Part shown: positions 1-6,117 of the stretch, piece by piece | Layout of the letters: every line of letters begins with the position of its first letter | Numbering within the stretch: the stretch's first letter is position 1 | Origin: an uncultured Verrucomicrobiota bacterium | Lineage (GTDB): Bacteria; Verrucomicrobiota; Kiritimatiellia; RFP12; UBA1067 | NCBI GenBank assembly: GCA_946631345.1 | Contig: CAMPAA010000113.1 | Coordinates: 1 to 9,788, forward strand | Direction of reading: 5' to 3' | DNA length: 9,788 nucleotides | Made by a program: the position numbers and the translations under genes | Notes under the pieces: generated by a model | What the model was told of the DNA's origin: nothing | What the model saw: the letters and a program-made list of their open reading frames with translations, nothing else | Databases searched by the model: none

Positions 1-1
1 T

Positions 2-448
2 GTCAAAACGCCCAAGGTGTATTTCTCCGATTCTGGACTGCTCTGCCATCTGCTGGGCATTCGCTCTGCGGTGGAGCTAGCGCGCCCGCCTTTTGCCGGG
101 GCGGTATTTGAAGGATTTGTCGTTTCCGAAATCATAAAGGCGCAGCAATCCGCCGGGAATGCTGGTGAAGTGTACTACTTCCGGGACGAGCAGGGATTGG
201 AGGTGGACATCGTTCTTGCGCCTCGGGAGGGATGCGCCGTTCTTGCCGAGTGCAAAATATCCGCCACCGCCACGCCTGACATGACCGTGCCTATGCGTCG
301 TCTTGCAGCATCGCTTGGCAGAGAAGTGGACGAGGTCAAAATGCATCTTGTCCACAATCCGGCAAAATCCGCCAGGGTTTCGCCTACCGCCGGGGAAGGC
401 GTCCGTGTTTCTTCCGTGAAGAGCTTCATATTGGATGTCTTTGGCTAA
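2..448 (+). CDS. DUF4143-type AAA ATPase, C-terminal part (5' end outside window)
   Basis: This is the last ~148 residues of a larger protein whose reading frame is open to the left edge, so the AAA ATPase half is not visible. The first visible residues (VKTPKVYFSDSGLLCHLLGI) match the conserved start of the DUF4143 domain, which follows the AAA module in this widespread family. Further on, a PD-(D/E)xK nuclease-like pattern is visible: YYFRDEQGLEVDIVL, then AECK (E-x-K). In the family this C-terminal fold is nuclease-like, but activity is mostly unproven and the cellular role is unclear. The GTG at 17 is only an internal valine codon, not a start. The stop is TAA at 446-448. The four-site inverted array about 140 bp downstream may be connected with this gene. 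The family call is confident; function is not assigned. Confidence 0.85.
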   Translation, partial: VKTPKVYFSDSGLLCHLLGIRSAVELARPPFAGAVFEGFVVSEIIKAQQSAGNAGEVYYFRDEQGLEVDIVLAPREGCAVLAECKISATATPDMTVPMRRLAASLGREVDEVKMHLVHNPAKSARVSPTAGEGVRVSSVKSFILDVFG

Positions 449-581
449 ACTGATGACGATGCAGTTTTGCCGCCTCATCGCGGCAGCGCTCTTCGCGTTC
501 GCGGTGGCCCCAGCCTCTTTTCACCCTGTGATCTTGTATCGGACTACTCGTGCAATGGAACTCCGTTTCCGTGCGCCATAA
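435..581 (+). pseudogene. Short ORF with signal peptide, probable remnant of an exported protein
   Basis: A 48-codon frame opens inside the end of the DUF4143 gene (ATG at 435, with further in-frame ATGs at 453 and 459) and stops at TAA 579-581. From residue 9 it reads MQFCRLIAAALFAFAVAPAS, which has a short basic n-region, a hydrophobic core and an Ala-x-Ala-like end, typical of a Sec signal peptide. Only about 20 residues of unremarkable sequence follow before the stop. The stop lies 5 bp before the first octamer of the inverted array. There is no clear Shine-Dalgarno sequence before any of the starts. The simplest reading is the 5' stump of a gene for a secreted protein whose remainder was lost or displaced. 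A genuine small secreted peptide, or chance, cannot be excluded. Confidence 0.3.
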
Positions 582-828
582 AGATTTGCCGCCATTGTGT
601 GGTATTTTGCCGCCAAATTACTATAGATTTGGCGGCACATTAATCCAATTTGGCGGCAAAATGACAGCGTGCACAGGCGAGGGGAAGCGCGTGCACGGGA
701 CGCACATGATGCCTACATATGCGGAGGAAGGGGCTTACATCCCTGACAAACGGCACCAGCGCTGATTCTCGGAAGCCTTTTGCCTGTATTCCCGAACACG
801 GCAGGGCGGTTCGGCATTCAAGCCTTGT
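449..828. other. Gene-poor interval between DUF4143 gene and flavin reductase gene
   Basis: Apart from the signal-peptide ORF stump and the octamer array, I see no convincing gene here. A plus-strand frame at 550-765 runs through the array, and its repeated FGG residues are simply the octamer translated. The part after the array (663-828) is GC-rich, has no recognisable protein or RNA, and lies between two convergent genes. A 6-bp inverted repeat (CCGAAC with GTTCGG, about 791-814) lies just past the flavin reductase stop on the minus strand. It has no following T-run, so it is at best a weak terminator. Confidence 0.5.
585..662. repeat. Four-site symmetric array of TGCCGCCA octamers
   Basis: The octamer TGCCGCCA occurs at 587-594 and 608-615, and its complement TGGCGGCA at 630-637 and 651-658. 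Steps are 21, 22 and 21 bp, and both pairs share one dyad at 622.5. The longest arms are a perfect 16-bp inverted repeat (604-619 with 647-662). An inner 11-bp pair (608-618 with 627-637) has an 8-nt loop, and an outer 10-bp pair is 585-594 with 651-660. Linkers are AT-rich while the cores are GC-rich. Steps of about two helical turns suggest several protein molecules bound on one face of the helix, as in an operator or iteron-like site. A cruciform or RNA hairpin is also possible. The binding protein is unknown; the neighbouring DUF4143 ATPase is the nearest candidate by position only. Confidence 0.8.
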
Positions 829-1407
829 TTACTTCTTCTGCATGAGCGGCTTGCCGGCGTTCCAGGCCTGGCCGACCTTGTCGCCGGTGACGTAGTAGCC
901 GCTCTGGAACTGGTCGAAGATGAGCGCGTTGAGCTTCGCCGGATCGACCTTGCCGTTGTCGGACAGCACGGCCTCGTCCGCGACGACATTGGCGATCTTC
1001 CCGACGATGCAGTACATCGTCTCAGTCGATACGACCTCAGCAAGACTGCATTCCATCGTGACGGGGAATTCGTCGATGATCGGCGCGTTGACGTGCTGCG
1101 ACTTGACGGCCGTGTAGCCCGTGCGCTCGAACTTGTCGGGCGTGTTGTTGCCCGACGCGATGCCGAAGTAGTCCGCGACGTCCATGTGCGCCTTGTCCGC
1201 GATGGCGACGGTGAACGCCTTTGATTCGAGGATGTTCTTCGTCGTCTTGTGACCCTCGCTGATGAAGAGCGCGATCTTGTCCATGTCGCAGATCATGCCC
1301 CATGCGGCGTTCATCGCGTTCACTTTGCCGTCCTTGTCGTACGCGGCGACGATGAGAACAGGCATCGGATACACGGCTGGGACTACGCCCAAATCTTTCT
1401 TTGCCAT
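829..1407 (-). CDS. Flavin reductase-like FMN-binding protein
   Basis: This 192-residue protein looks like the flavin reductase-like / FMN-binding split-barrel family (Flavin_Reduct). The N-terminal part reads VYPMPVLIVAAYDKDGKVNA and then NAMNAAWG, matching the usual pattern of this fold in which the N-M/A-x-A-W-G stretch lines the FMN site. A later segment, GHKTTKNILESKAFTVAIA, corresponds to the family's x-T-x-x-N-I-x-x-x-x-x-F-x-V-N region. Members reduce flavin with NAD(P)H or hold FMN for electron transfer; the exact substrate cannot be read. I chose the start at 1407 because a good Shine-Dalgarno (AAGGAG) sits about 6 nt upstream, whereas the longer frame runs back into the previous gene. 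It is the second gene of a leftward pair, 11 bp after the NTF2-like gene, and shares its promoter. Confidence 0.85.
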   Translation of the reverse strand: MAKKDLGVVPAVYPMPVLIVAAYDKDGKVNAMNAAWGMICDMDKIALFISEGHKTTKNILESKAFTVAIADKAHMDVADYFGIASGNNTPDKFERTGYTAVKSQHVNAPIIDEFPVTMECSLAEVVSTETMYCIVGKIANVVADEAVLSDNGKVDPAKLNALIFDQFQSGYYVTGDKVGQAWNAGKPLMQKK

Positions 1408-1418
1408 TTCGACGCTCC

Positions 1419-1802
1419 TTACTTCTCGACCGTGTTCGAGTTCTGGTTGTACGCTTTGGCGACGCACTTCCATTCTCCGTCGATCTTCAGGAGGAGAAGC
1501 ACGTCCGTAAAGTCGATCTTGCCGCCCCAGCCCTCTTCAAGGACGCGCACCACCGCAAGCGTCTCTTCAAGCTCTAGGACATCGATGCGCGTCTTGAAGT
1601 TCTCGCCCGCGCCGACCGTGTCTACGTTGCGGTAGAACTGCTCGATGCTGCCGCGCTCGAACTTGCCGTTGAGGAATCCGAAGAGGCAGGCGTCCTCCGT
1701 GAAAAGCTCCTTGGCGTACTTGCTGTTGCCCTCCGCGACGCTGCGGGTGAATTTTGACGCGGCCTCGACAACCGCGTTGTAGTCTGCGATGTTTGATCTC
1801 AT
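1419..1802 (-). CDS. NTF2-like (SnoaL / lumazine-binding-like) protein
   Basis: This is a 127-residue cytosolic protein without a signal peptide. Its layout fits the NTF2-like cone fold: an N-terminal helix (VVEAASKFTRSVAEGNS), then KELFTEDACLFGFLNGKFERG, then a C-terminal sheet ending in LLLLKIDGEWKCVAKAYNQ. That last segment closely resembles the D-G-x-W-K-I-x-x-K-x-F ending of the putative lumazine-binding NTF2 family (PF12893). Such proteins are small binding pockets or enzymes with varied ligands, so no reaction can be assigned. It is the first gene of the leftward pair, preceded by a purine-rich Shine-Dalgarno (AAGGAAAAG). Pairing with a flavin reductase under a divergent HxlR regulator suggests a role in redox or electrophile handling; this is inference from context. 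Confidence 0.75.
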   Translation of the reverse strand: MRSNIADYNAVVEAASKFTRSVAEGNSKYAKELFTEDACLFGFLNGKFERGSIEQFYRNVDTVGAGENFKTRIDVLELEETLAVVRVLEEGWGGKIDFTDVLLLLKIDGEWKCVAKAYNQNSNTVEK

Positions 1803-1845
1803 TTTCTTTTCCTTTTCGCTTTTTGTTGCAGGACAATCCTGCTGC

Positions 1846-1874
1846 TTGTAAAACGGGGCGCATTATAATATAAT
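1846..1874 (+). promoter_or_regulatory. Promoter for the HxlR-family regulator gene
   Basis: TTGTAA (1846-1851), a 17-bp spacer and a perfect TATAAT (1869-1874) form a good sigma70-type promoter facing the regulator gene, with a predicted start near 1881. A second TATAAT lies at 1864-1869 in the same AT-rich run. The element interleaves with the leftward promoter. A short interrupted palindrome GTAT-C-ATAC (1906-1914) in the predicted 5' leader is a possible operator for the HxlR protein, but this is weak. Confidence 0.6.
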
Positions 1875-1891
1875 ACCCCGCATAAGCGCAA
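1862..1891 (-). promoter_or_regulatory. Promoter for the leftward NTF2-like / flavin reductase pair
   Basis: On the minus strand a perfect TATAAT (plus coordinates 1862-1867) is preceded, across an 18-bp spacer, by TTGCGC (1886-1891) as a -35 element. This would start transcription near 1855, about 50 nt before the NTF2-like ATG. It occupies the same stretch as the rightward promoter, so the two probably compete or are repressed together. Confidence 0.6.
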
Positions 1892-1943
1892 GAATGCACT
1901 TTTTTGTATCATACTAACCAAAAGGAAATCAAGGTCTGCTGGA

Positions 1944-2303
1944 ATGACAAAGAGCGAGGCGAAGAAACTGCACTGCACGGTGGAGGCGGCGATAGCCGTC
2001 ATAGGCGGAAAGTACAAGGCCATCATCATCTGGTGGCTGAACGAGAAGGGCGTGATGCGCTACAGCGAACTGCAACGCCGGATACCGCAGGCGACGGCAA
2101 AGATGCTGAGCCAGCAGCTCCGCGAGATGGAGGCTGATGGTGTCATCTCCCGCAAGGTCTATCCCGTTGTGCCGCCCAAGACGGAGTACGCTCTGACTCC
2201 CCTTGGCAAGGCGACCGTCCCTATCGTGCATGAAATGGACAAGTGGGGAGCCGATTTCTTCACCCAGCTTGGAGTTCCTATTCCCTGCGACGGTGAAGAA
2301 TAG
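1944..2303 (+). CDS. HxlR-family winged-helix transcriptional regulator
   Basis: The 119-residue protein matches the HxlR (DUF24) family across its whole length. The signatures are CTVEAAIAVIGGKYKAIII (residues 11-29), then RYSELQRRIPQATAKMLSQQLREME as the helix-turn-helix with recognition helix, then DGVISRKVYPVVPPKTEYALTPLG as the wing. Family members bind as dimers to palindromes and often sense electrophiles, disulfide stress or quinones through a conserved N-terminal Cys, as in YodB and HypR. Here Cys11 occupies that place, and a second Cys lies at 115. The start at 1944 has AAGG 9 nt upstream. The gene is divergent from the NTF2-like / flavin reductase pair, the usual arrangement for such regulators controlling an adjacent flavoenzyme. 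Self-regulation and control of the pair, and perhaps of the nitroreductase downstream, are inferred. Confidence 0.93.
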   Translation: MTKSEAKKLHCTVEAAIAVIGGKYKAIIIWWLNEKGVMRYSELQRRIPQATAKMLSQQLREMEADGVISRKVYPVVPPKTEYALTPLGKATVPIVHEMDKWGADFFTQLGVPIPCDGEE

Positions 2304-2353
2304 CCAGCTCCCGCAACCTCACGATGCGCGCGATGGCTTTTGCAAGGTTGGCT

Positions 2354-2384
2354 TTGCCCCGAAGTAGGCGGTGTGTGATAAAAT
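2354..2384 (+). promoter_or_regulatory. Possible promoter upstream of the nitroreductase gene
   Basis: TAAAAT at 2379-2384 (5 of 6 matches to TATAAT) lies in the gap after the HxlR gene, with TTGCCC (2354-2359) as a poor -35 at a long 19-bp spacing. If used, transcription would begin around 2391, almost at the ATG of the short leader frame at 2392. The -35 is weak, so read-through from the HxlR promoter is an alternative. Confidence 0.3.
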
Positions 2385-2391
2385 ACGCACC

Positions 2392-2445
2392 ATGAATTTC
2401 ATCGCAAGGCGGTGTTCAGTGAGTCAGAAAGGAATCGGACAATGA
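2392..2445 (+). CDS. Possible 17-residue leader peptide overlapping the nitroreductase start
   Basis: ATG at 2392 opens a 17-codon frame encoding MNFIARRCSVSQKGIGQ. Its stop TGA (2443-2445) overlaps the nitroreductase ATG (2442-2444) as ATGA, the same coupling geometry used by other gene pairs in this window. No Shine-Dalgarno precedes it, but if transcription starts at about 2391 it would be nearly leaderless. It could couple or tune nitroreductase translation. Chance occurrence of so short a frame is quite possible. Confidence 0.2.
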   Translation: MNFIARRCSVSQKGIGQ

Positions 2446-3077
2446 ATAAAAAGGAAATCATGAAGTCAATGGAATGCGCTGCAACCCTGTTTGTCTGCTC
2501 GGCGCTGTTTTTTGTCGGCGGATGCTCCAGGCCAGAGAATGTGAAAGCGGAAAAGGCCAACCCAACCTTCCTTCAGCTCGCAAAGAACCGGTTTTCCGTC
2601 CGCTACTACGCTAACACGCCTGTCGAGCAGGAGAAGATAGACGCAATACTTGAGGCCGCGCGCGTCGCGCCCACGGCCAAGAACCTTCAGCCGTTCCACA
2701 TATATGTGCTGAAGAGCCAGGAGGCGCTCGCAAAGATAAACAAGCTTTCGCGCTGCGCGTATGGGGCCCCAGTGGTGTTTGTCGTGTGCTACGATAGGTC
2801 TAAGGCGTGGACCAGCCCGTTTGACGGAAACGACAACTCAGGCGTGATGGATTCGTCGATTGTCGGCACGCACATGATGCTGGAGGCGTTTGAGCAGGGG
2901 CTTGGCTCGTGCTGGGTGAAGTTCTTCAATCCCAAGGAGGTCGCGGCCGCGTTTGACATTCCGGGCAACCTCACCCCATCGTTTCTACTTGACGTGGGAT
3001 ACCCGCAGAAGGGAGTCGCGCCGTCCAAGATGCACTCAGACAAGCGTGACATCAAGGATTTCGTGACATACCGGTGA
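2442..3077 (+). CDS. Nitroreductase-family flavoprotein with lipoprotein signal peptide
   Basis: The 211-residue product is a nitroreductase-family protein. RFSVRYY near the start of the domain corresponds to the R-S-x-R-x-F FMN-contact motif. AARVAPTAKNLQPFHIYVL matches the A-P-S-x-x-N-x-Q-P-W segment, GLGSCWVKFFNP the G-L-x-x-C-W-x motif, and LLDVGYP the end of the fold. These enzymes use FMN and NAD(P)H to reduce nitro compounds, quinones or flavins. Unusually, residues 1-28 form a lipoprotein signal: basic start (MNKK), hydrophobic core (ATLFVCSALFFV) and a VGGC lipobox with the lipidated Cys at 28. Ser at +2 would favour outer-membrane sorting in a Gram-negative. The start at 2442 is supported by AAAGGA at 2428-2433, 8 nt upstream; a longer frame from 2412 has no such signal. 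The stop overlaps the upstream alternative GTG of the next gene. Confidence 0.85.
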   Translation: MNKKEIMKSMECAATLFVCSALFFVGGCSRPENVKAEKANPTFLQLAKNRFSVRYYANTPVEQEKIDAILEAARVAPTAKNLQPFHIYVLKSQEALAKINKLSRCAYGAPVVFVVCYDRSKAWTSPFDGNDNSGVMDSSIVGTHMMLEAFEQGLGSCWVKFFNPKEVAAAFDIPGNLTPSFLLDVGYPQKGVAPSKMHSDKRDIKDFVTYR

Positions 3078-3088
3078 GTTTGACACCT

Positions 3089-4102
3089 ATGCGGATTGCG
3101 GTCTACAAGGACAACCTCTCCACCGGGCGCGGCGCCGACCGCGCCGTGCGGAACTTTGCCGCCGGGCTTGCCGAGCGCGGTCACGAAGTCTCGCTTATGG
3201 AGAAGCCGGAGTTCCTGTCGAGGATCGTAGGTGGCGCAGGGGATGTCGGCGGACGGTTCGATGTGGTCGTTGCCACCGGCTCGAACGAGATTGTCGATCT
3301 GATGGAGGCCGGCTACTTCAGCCGCCCGAACCGCGCAAAGGTCGTGTTGCAGCTGCATCTTGCGCCGCGAGGGTTCTTCAAGTGGCGGCATCCGCTGCGC
3401 AACCGTCGCATCCGCAAGGCGTTCGACATGGCGGACGCCGTTCAGGTGCTTTGTTCGTCGTATGAACGCGAGTTCCGTAGAATCGCGCCGCATCCCAAGT
3501 TGAGTGTGATCGGCAACTACACGGAAGGTGTGGCCGGGGATGGTGCCGTTCCTCAGCCGTCGCCCGTTATCCTATACCCCGCAGCCGCGCTCAACCGTGT
3601 GAAGAACCAGAAACTCCTGATAGAGGCGTTTTCGATGCTTGCGGCGGATTTCCCGGAATGGAAGGTGCGCCTGCTCGGAAAGGACTCCACCGCCTACGCC
3701 GCGCAGTGCCGGGCGCTGATTGACAGGCGTGGGCTTGCCGGGCGCGTCGAGATGGTCGGTTTCACAGGCGACCTGGGCGGCGAATATTCGCGCGCGGCGT
3801 TCATAGCCTTCCCGTCCACGCTGGAGGGGTTCCCGCTCGCAATCCTCGAGGCGGCGCGATTCTCCCTCGCGGCGGTGGCTCAGCGCGCGCTTCCGGGCGT
3901 TGAGGACATAGTGACGGATACGACAGGCATAGTGACGGCCCCTGACGCGGCGTCGTATGCCGACGGGCTCCGCAGGATGATGCAGGACTGCGATCTCCGC
4001 CGCCGTCTCGGGGAGGGCGCGCGCGACTACTGCGCCACGCGCTACAGCCGCGCGAAAATCCTCGACCTCTGGGAAGATATGCTCGGAAATGTGGTAAAAT
4101 AA
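3089..4102 (+). CDS. Glycosyltransferase family 4 protein
   Basis: This is a GT-B type glycosyltransferase of 337 residues. The N-terminal Rossmann half begins MRIAVYKDNLSTGRGADRAV, the glycine-rich acceptor-side loop. The C-terminal half carries YPAAALNRVKNQKLLIEAF, the nucleotide-sugar binding region with its conserved K-N-x, and the EX7E motif E246-GFPLAIL-E254 that defines family 4. No membrane segment is seen, so it likely works at the cytoplasmic face. Family 4 retaining enzymes build lipopolysaccharide, glycolipids or exopolysaccharide; donor and acceptor cannot be read. I prefer ATG 3089 (GGTGAG 10 nt upstream); GTG 3074 overlaps the nitroreductase stop as GTGA and would add five residues. 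The MsbA-like exporter follows after 16 bp, fitting a role in making the exported lipid-linked glycan. Confidence 0.88.
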   Translation: MRIAVYKDNLSTGRGADRAVRNFAAGLAERGHEVSLMEKPEFLSRIVGGAGDVGGRFDVVVATGSNEIVDLMEAGYFSRPNRAKVVLQLHLAPRGFFKWRHPLRNRRIRKAFDMADAVQVLCSSYEREFRRIAPHPKLSVIGNYTEGVAGDGAVPQPSPVILYPAAALNRVKNQKLLIEAFSMLAADFPEWKVRLLGKDSTAYAAQCRALIDRRGLAGRVEMVGFTGDLGGEYSRAAFIAFPSTLEGFPLAILEAARFSLAAVAQRALPGVEDIVTDTTGIVTAPDAASYADGLRRMMQDCDLRRRLGEGARDYCATRYSRAKILDLWEDMLGNVVK

Positions 4103-4118
4103 ACGCCTTACAAAAAGT

Positions 4119-6101
4119 ATGACCAAGATCGAGTACAGAAAAGAGTTTTTTGACCGCGAGTATTCGGGGTGGGAGGCGTATCGGCGCGTATGGAAGTATG
4201 CCAGAAAATACTGGTTCCGTCTGCTCATAGGAATCATAAGCGGAATGTTGACGGCTGGCACGCTCGTGCCTTTCTTCCAGGTTGTGCAGCCAGCCCTGCA
4301 GCACGTGGAATCGCATGACGCGAAGGTCGAGATGCGTGTGGCGGAGTCGGCGCAGAAGGCCGAGGCCCGGCCTGCGCTCGACGGCCAGCGCGCGCACCGT
4401 TCCAGGAAGAACGCCTTTGAGAAGGAGATAGCCAAGAACTCCAAACTGCCCGGCTGGTACCCGACGGTCGAGAAGTGGGCGGCGAAGTGCGGCATAAGCC
4501 TTCAGGACGAAAAGGGCGGAATGGGCGGAGCGCTCGTCCTTATAGTTTGCTTCATCGTGCCGCTGGTGGCGTTTGTGCGGCTCGGCCTCATGTATCTCAA
4601 CAACTACTGCCTCATATGGTCTGGCTCTCACGCCGTGGCCGACCTGCGGATGGAGCTGCTGGAGCACGTGCAGCGGCAGAACCTGCAGTTCTTCGGGCGT
4701 GTGGACATGGGGCAGCTGCTGATGCGCATCGTCTCCGATCCAAACACCATCCACACGATACTCACGACAATCCTCACAGAGGTGGCGCTTGCGCCGTTTG
4801 AGATCATCGTGGCTTTCGGCTACATCATCTGGTTCGCCGTCGCAAACCACATGATGCCCACGCTCTGCCTGATACTGATCGGGTTCCCGCTGTTCGTGCT
4901 GCCGATCCAAATGATCGGGCGCAGGGTGAAGAAGTGGGCGAAGAAGACGATGCAGCGCGGCTCGATGGTCGGTGCGAAGATACACGAGGTGCTCACCTGC
5001 ATCAAGATCGTGAAGAGCTACAACACGGAACAGTACGAGAACGTGCGCTACGCCGCGACCAACAGGTACCTCCTTAAGTCCATAATGCGCGGGCTGCGCG
5101 TTGGCCTGATGGTGCGGCCGACGGTCGAGACTGTGGGCATCCTGCTCATCTGCGCGTTCATCGTGTGGTGCTTCGTCATGGGGGTGAAGATATCGGATGT
5201 CGTTCCGATGCTTGCGCCGCTCCTGATCATCTACAAGCCCGTCAAGCAGCTATCGAAGCTCCAGGTGCAGCTTGAGACGTCGCTTGCGGCGCTGAACCGA
5301 ATCTACTCGGTGCTGGATCTGCACATGGAGCTGCCGGAGAAGGAGGTCCCGGTGCGCAAGCCCACCTTCGACGACCGCATCGCGTTCCAGGATGTCACCT
5401 TCCAGTTCGACACCGCCGAGCGCCCGGCAGTCTCCCACGCCTCGTTCGAGGTGCCGCGCGGGAAGATGGTGGCCGTCGTCGGCGGAACGGGAAGCGGAAA
5501 GTCGACGCTGAGCAACCTGCTGGCACGATTCTTCGACCCGCAGGAGGGGCGCATCACGATCGACGGCGTGGATCTCAAGGATGTGGCCGTGTGCGACCTC
5601 CGCAGACTTGTGGGGGCGGTGATGCAGGAGACTCTGCTGTTCAACGACACCATCGAGGAGAACATCCGCTACGGCACGCCCGGCGCGACGCACGAGCAGG
5701 TGGTGGCCGCAGCCAGGCTCGCCAACGCGCACGACTTCATAATGGCCCAGCCGGAAGGCTATGCGCGCATCGTCGGCGAGAAGGGCTTTGCGCTCTCAGG
5801 CGGCGAACGCCAGCGCATCGCCATAGCCCGGGCGATACTCAAGAATCCGCCGATACTGGTGCTGGACGAGGCGACGAGCGCGCTCGACACCGTGACCGAG
5901 CGGTCGGTGCAGGAGGCGCTCGAGAACCTGATGGTGAACCGCACCACGTTCGCCATCGCCCACAGGCTTTCAACCGTCCGCCATGCCGACCTCATCCTAG
6001 TCATGGATGCGGGGCGCATCGTCGAGCGCGGTACGCACGACCAGCTGTACGCCGCAGGCGGAATCTACCGCAATCTCTGCGACATGCAGAAGACAGCTTA
6101 A
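4119..6101 (+). CDS. MsbA-like ABC exporter half-transporter (fused permease and ATPase)
   Basis: This 660-residue protein has the ABC exporter (type IV) layout: a transmembrane half (about residues 30-375) fused to an ATPase domain (about 420-650). Membrane segments are visible near 33-56, 137-160, 222-243, 246-265 and 337-375. The ATPase is complete: Walker A GGTGSGKST (455-463), Q-loop Q503, signature LSGGERQR (559-566), Walker B ILVLDE with E584, D-loop SALD and switch H615. It should act as a homodimer exporting a lipid or lipid-linked glycan; overall resemblance is to lipid A flippase MsbA, but the substrate is inferred. It is roughly 80 residues longer than MsbA, owing to a charged insert (about 58-135) between the first two membrane segments. 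No clear Shine-Dalgarno precedes the ATG. The gene lies 16 bp after the glycosyltransferase and 16 bp before metK. Confidence 0.92.
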   Translation: MTKIEYRKEFFDREYSGWEAYRRVWKYARKYWFRLLIGIISGMLTAGTLVPFFQVVQPALQHVESHDAKVEMRVAESAQKAEARPALDGQRAHRSRKNAFEKEIAKNSKLPGWYPTVEKWAAKCGISLQDEKGGMGGALVLIVCFIVPLVAFVRLGLMYLNNYCLIWSGSHAVADLRMELLEHVQRQNLQFFGRVDMGQLLMRIVSDPNTIHTILTTILTEVALAPFEIIVAFGYIIWFAVANHMMPTLCLILIGFPLFVLPIQMIGRRVKKWAKKTMQRGSMVGAKIHEVLTCIKIVKSYNTEQYENVRYAATNRYLLKSIMRGLRVGLMVRPTVETVGILLICAFIVWCFVMGVKISDVVPMLAPLLIIYKPVKQLSKLQVQLETSLAALNRIYSVLDLHMELPEKEVPVRKPTFDDRIAFQDVTFQFDTAERPAVSHASFEVPRGKMVAVVGGTGSGKSTLSNLLARFFDPQEGRITIDGVDLKDVAVCDLRRLVGAVMQETLLFNDTIEENIRYGTPGATHEQVVAAARLANAHDFIMAQPEGYARIVGEKGFALSGGERQRIAIARAILKNPPILVLDEATSALDTVTERSVQEALENLMVNRTTFAIAHRLSTVRHADLILVMDAGRIVERGTHDQLYAAGGIYRNLCDMQKTA

Positions 6102-6117
6102 ACAAATGGAGCATCTG

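Noticed and set aside
668..697. Two GTGCAC palindromes near 669 and 691
   Set aside because: Six-base sites in GC-rich DNA are expected by chance; no further symmetry or gene context supports function.
550..765. 71-residue plus-strand frame across the octamer array
   Set aside because: Its repeated FGG residues come from translating the inverted octamers; there is no ribosome site and no recognisable protein.
2302..2341. Possible terminator after the HxlR gene (AGCCA/TGGCT then TTTT)
   Set aside because: The stem is only 5 bp with a 27-nt loop and a four-base T-run, too weak to call.
3572..4495. 307-residue minus-strand frame
   Set aside because: It spans the junction of two clear plus-strand genes and has no domain pattern; it is a compositional artefact.
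3801..4985. 394-residue minus-strand frame opposite the glycosyltransferase and exporter
   Set aside because: It is a shadow frame in GC-rich DNA, with His/Arg/Leu-rich low-quality composition, while both plus-strand genes show full conserved motifs.
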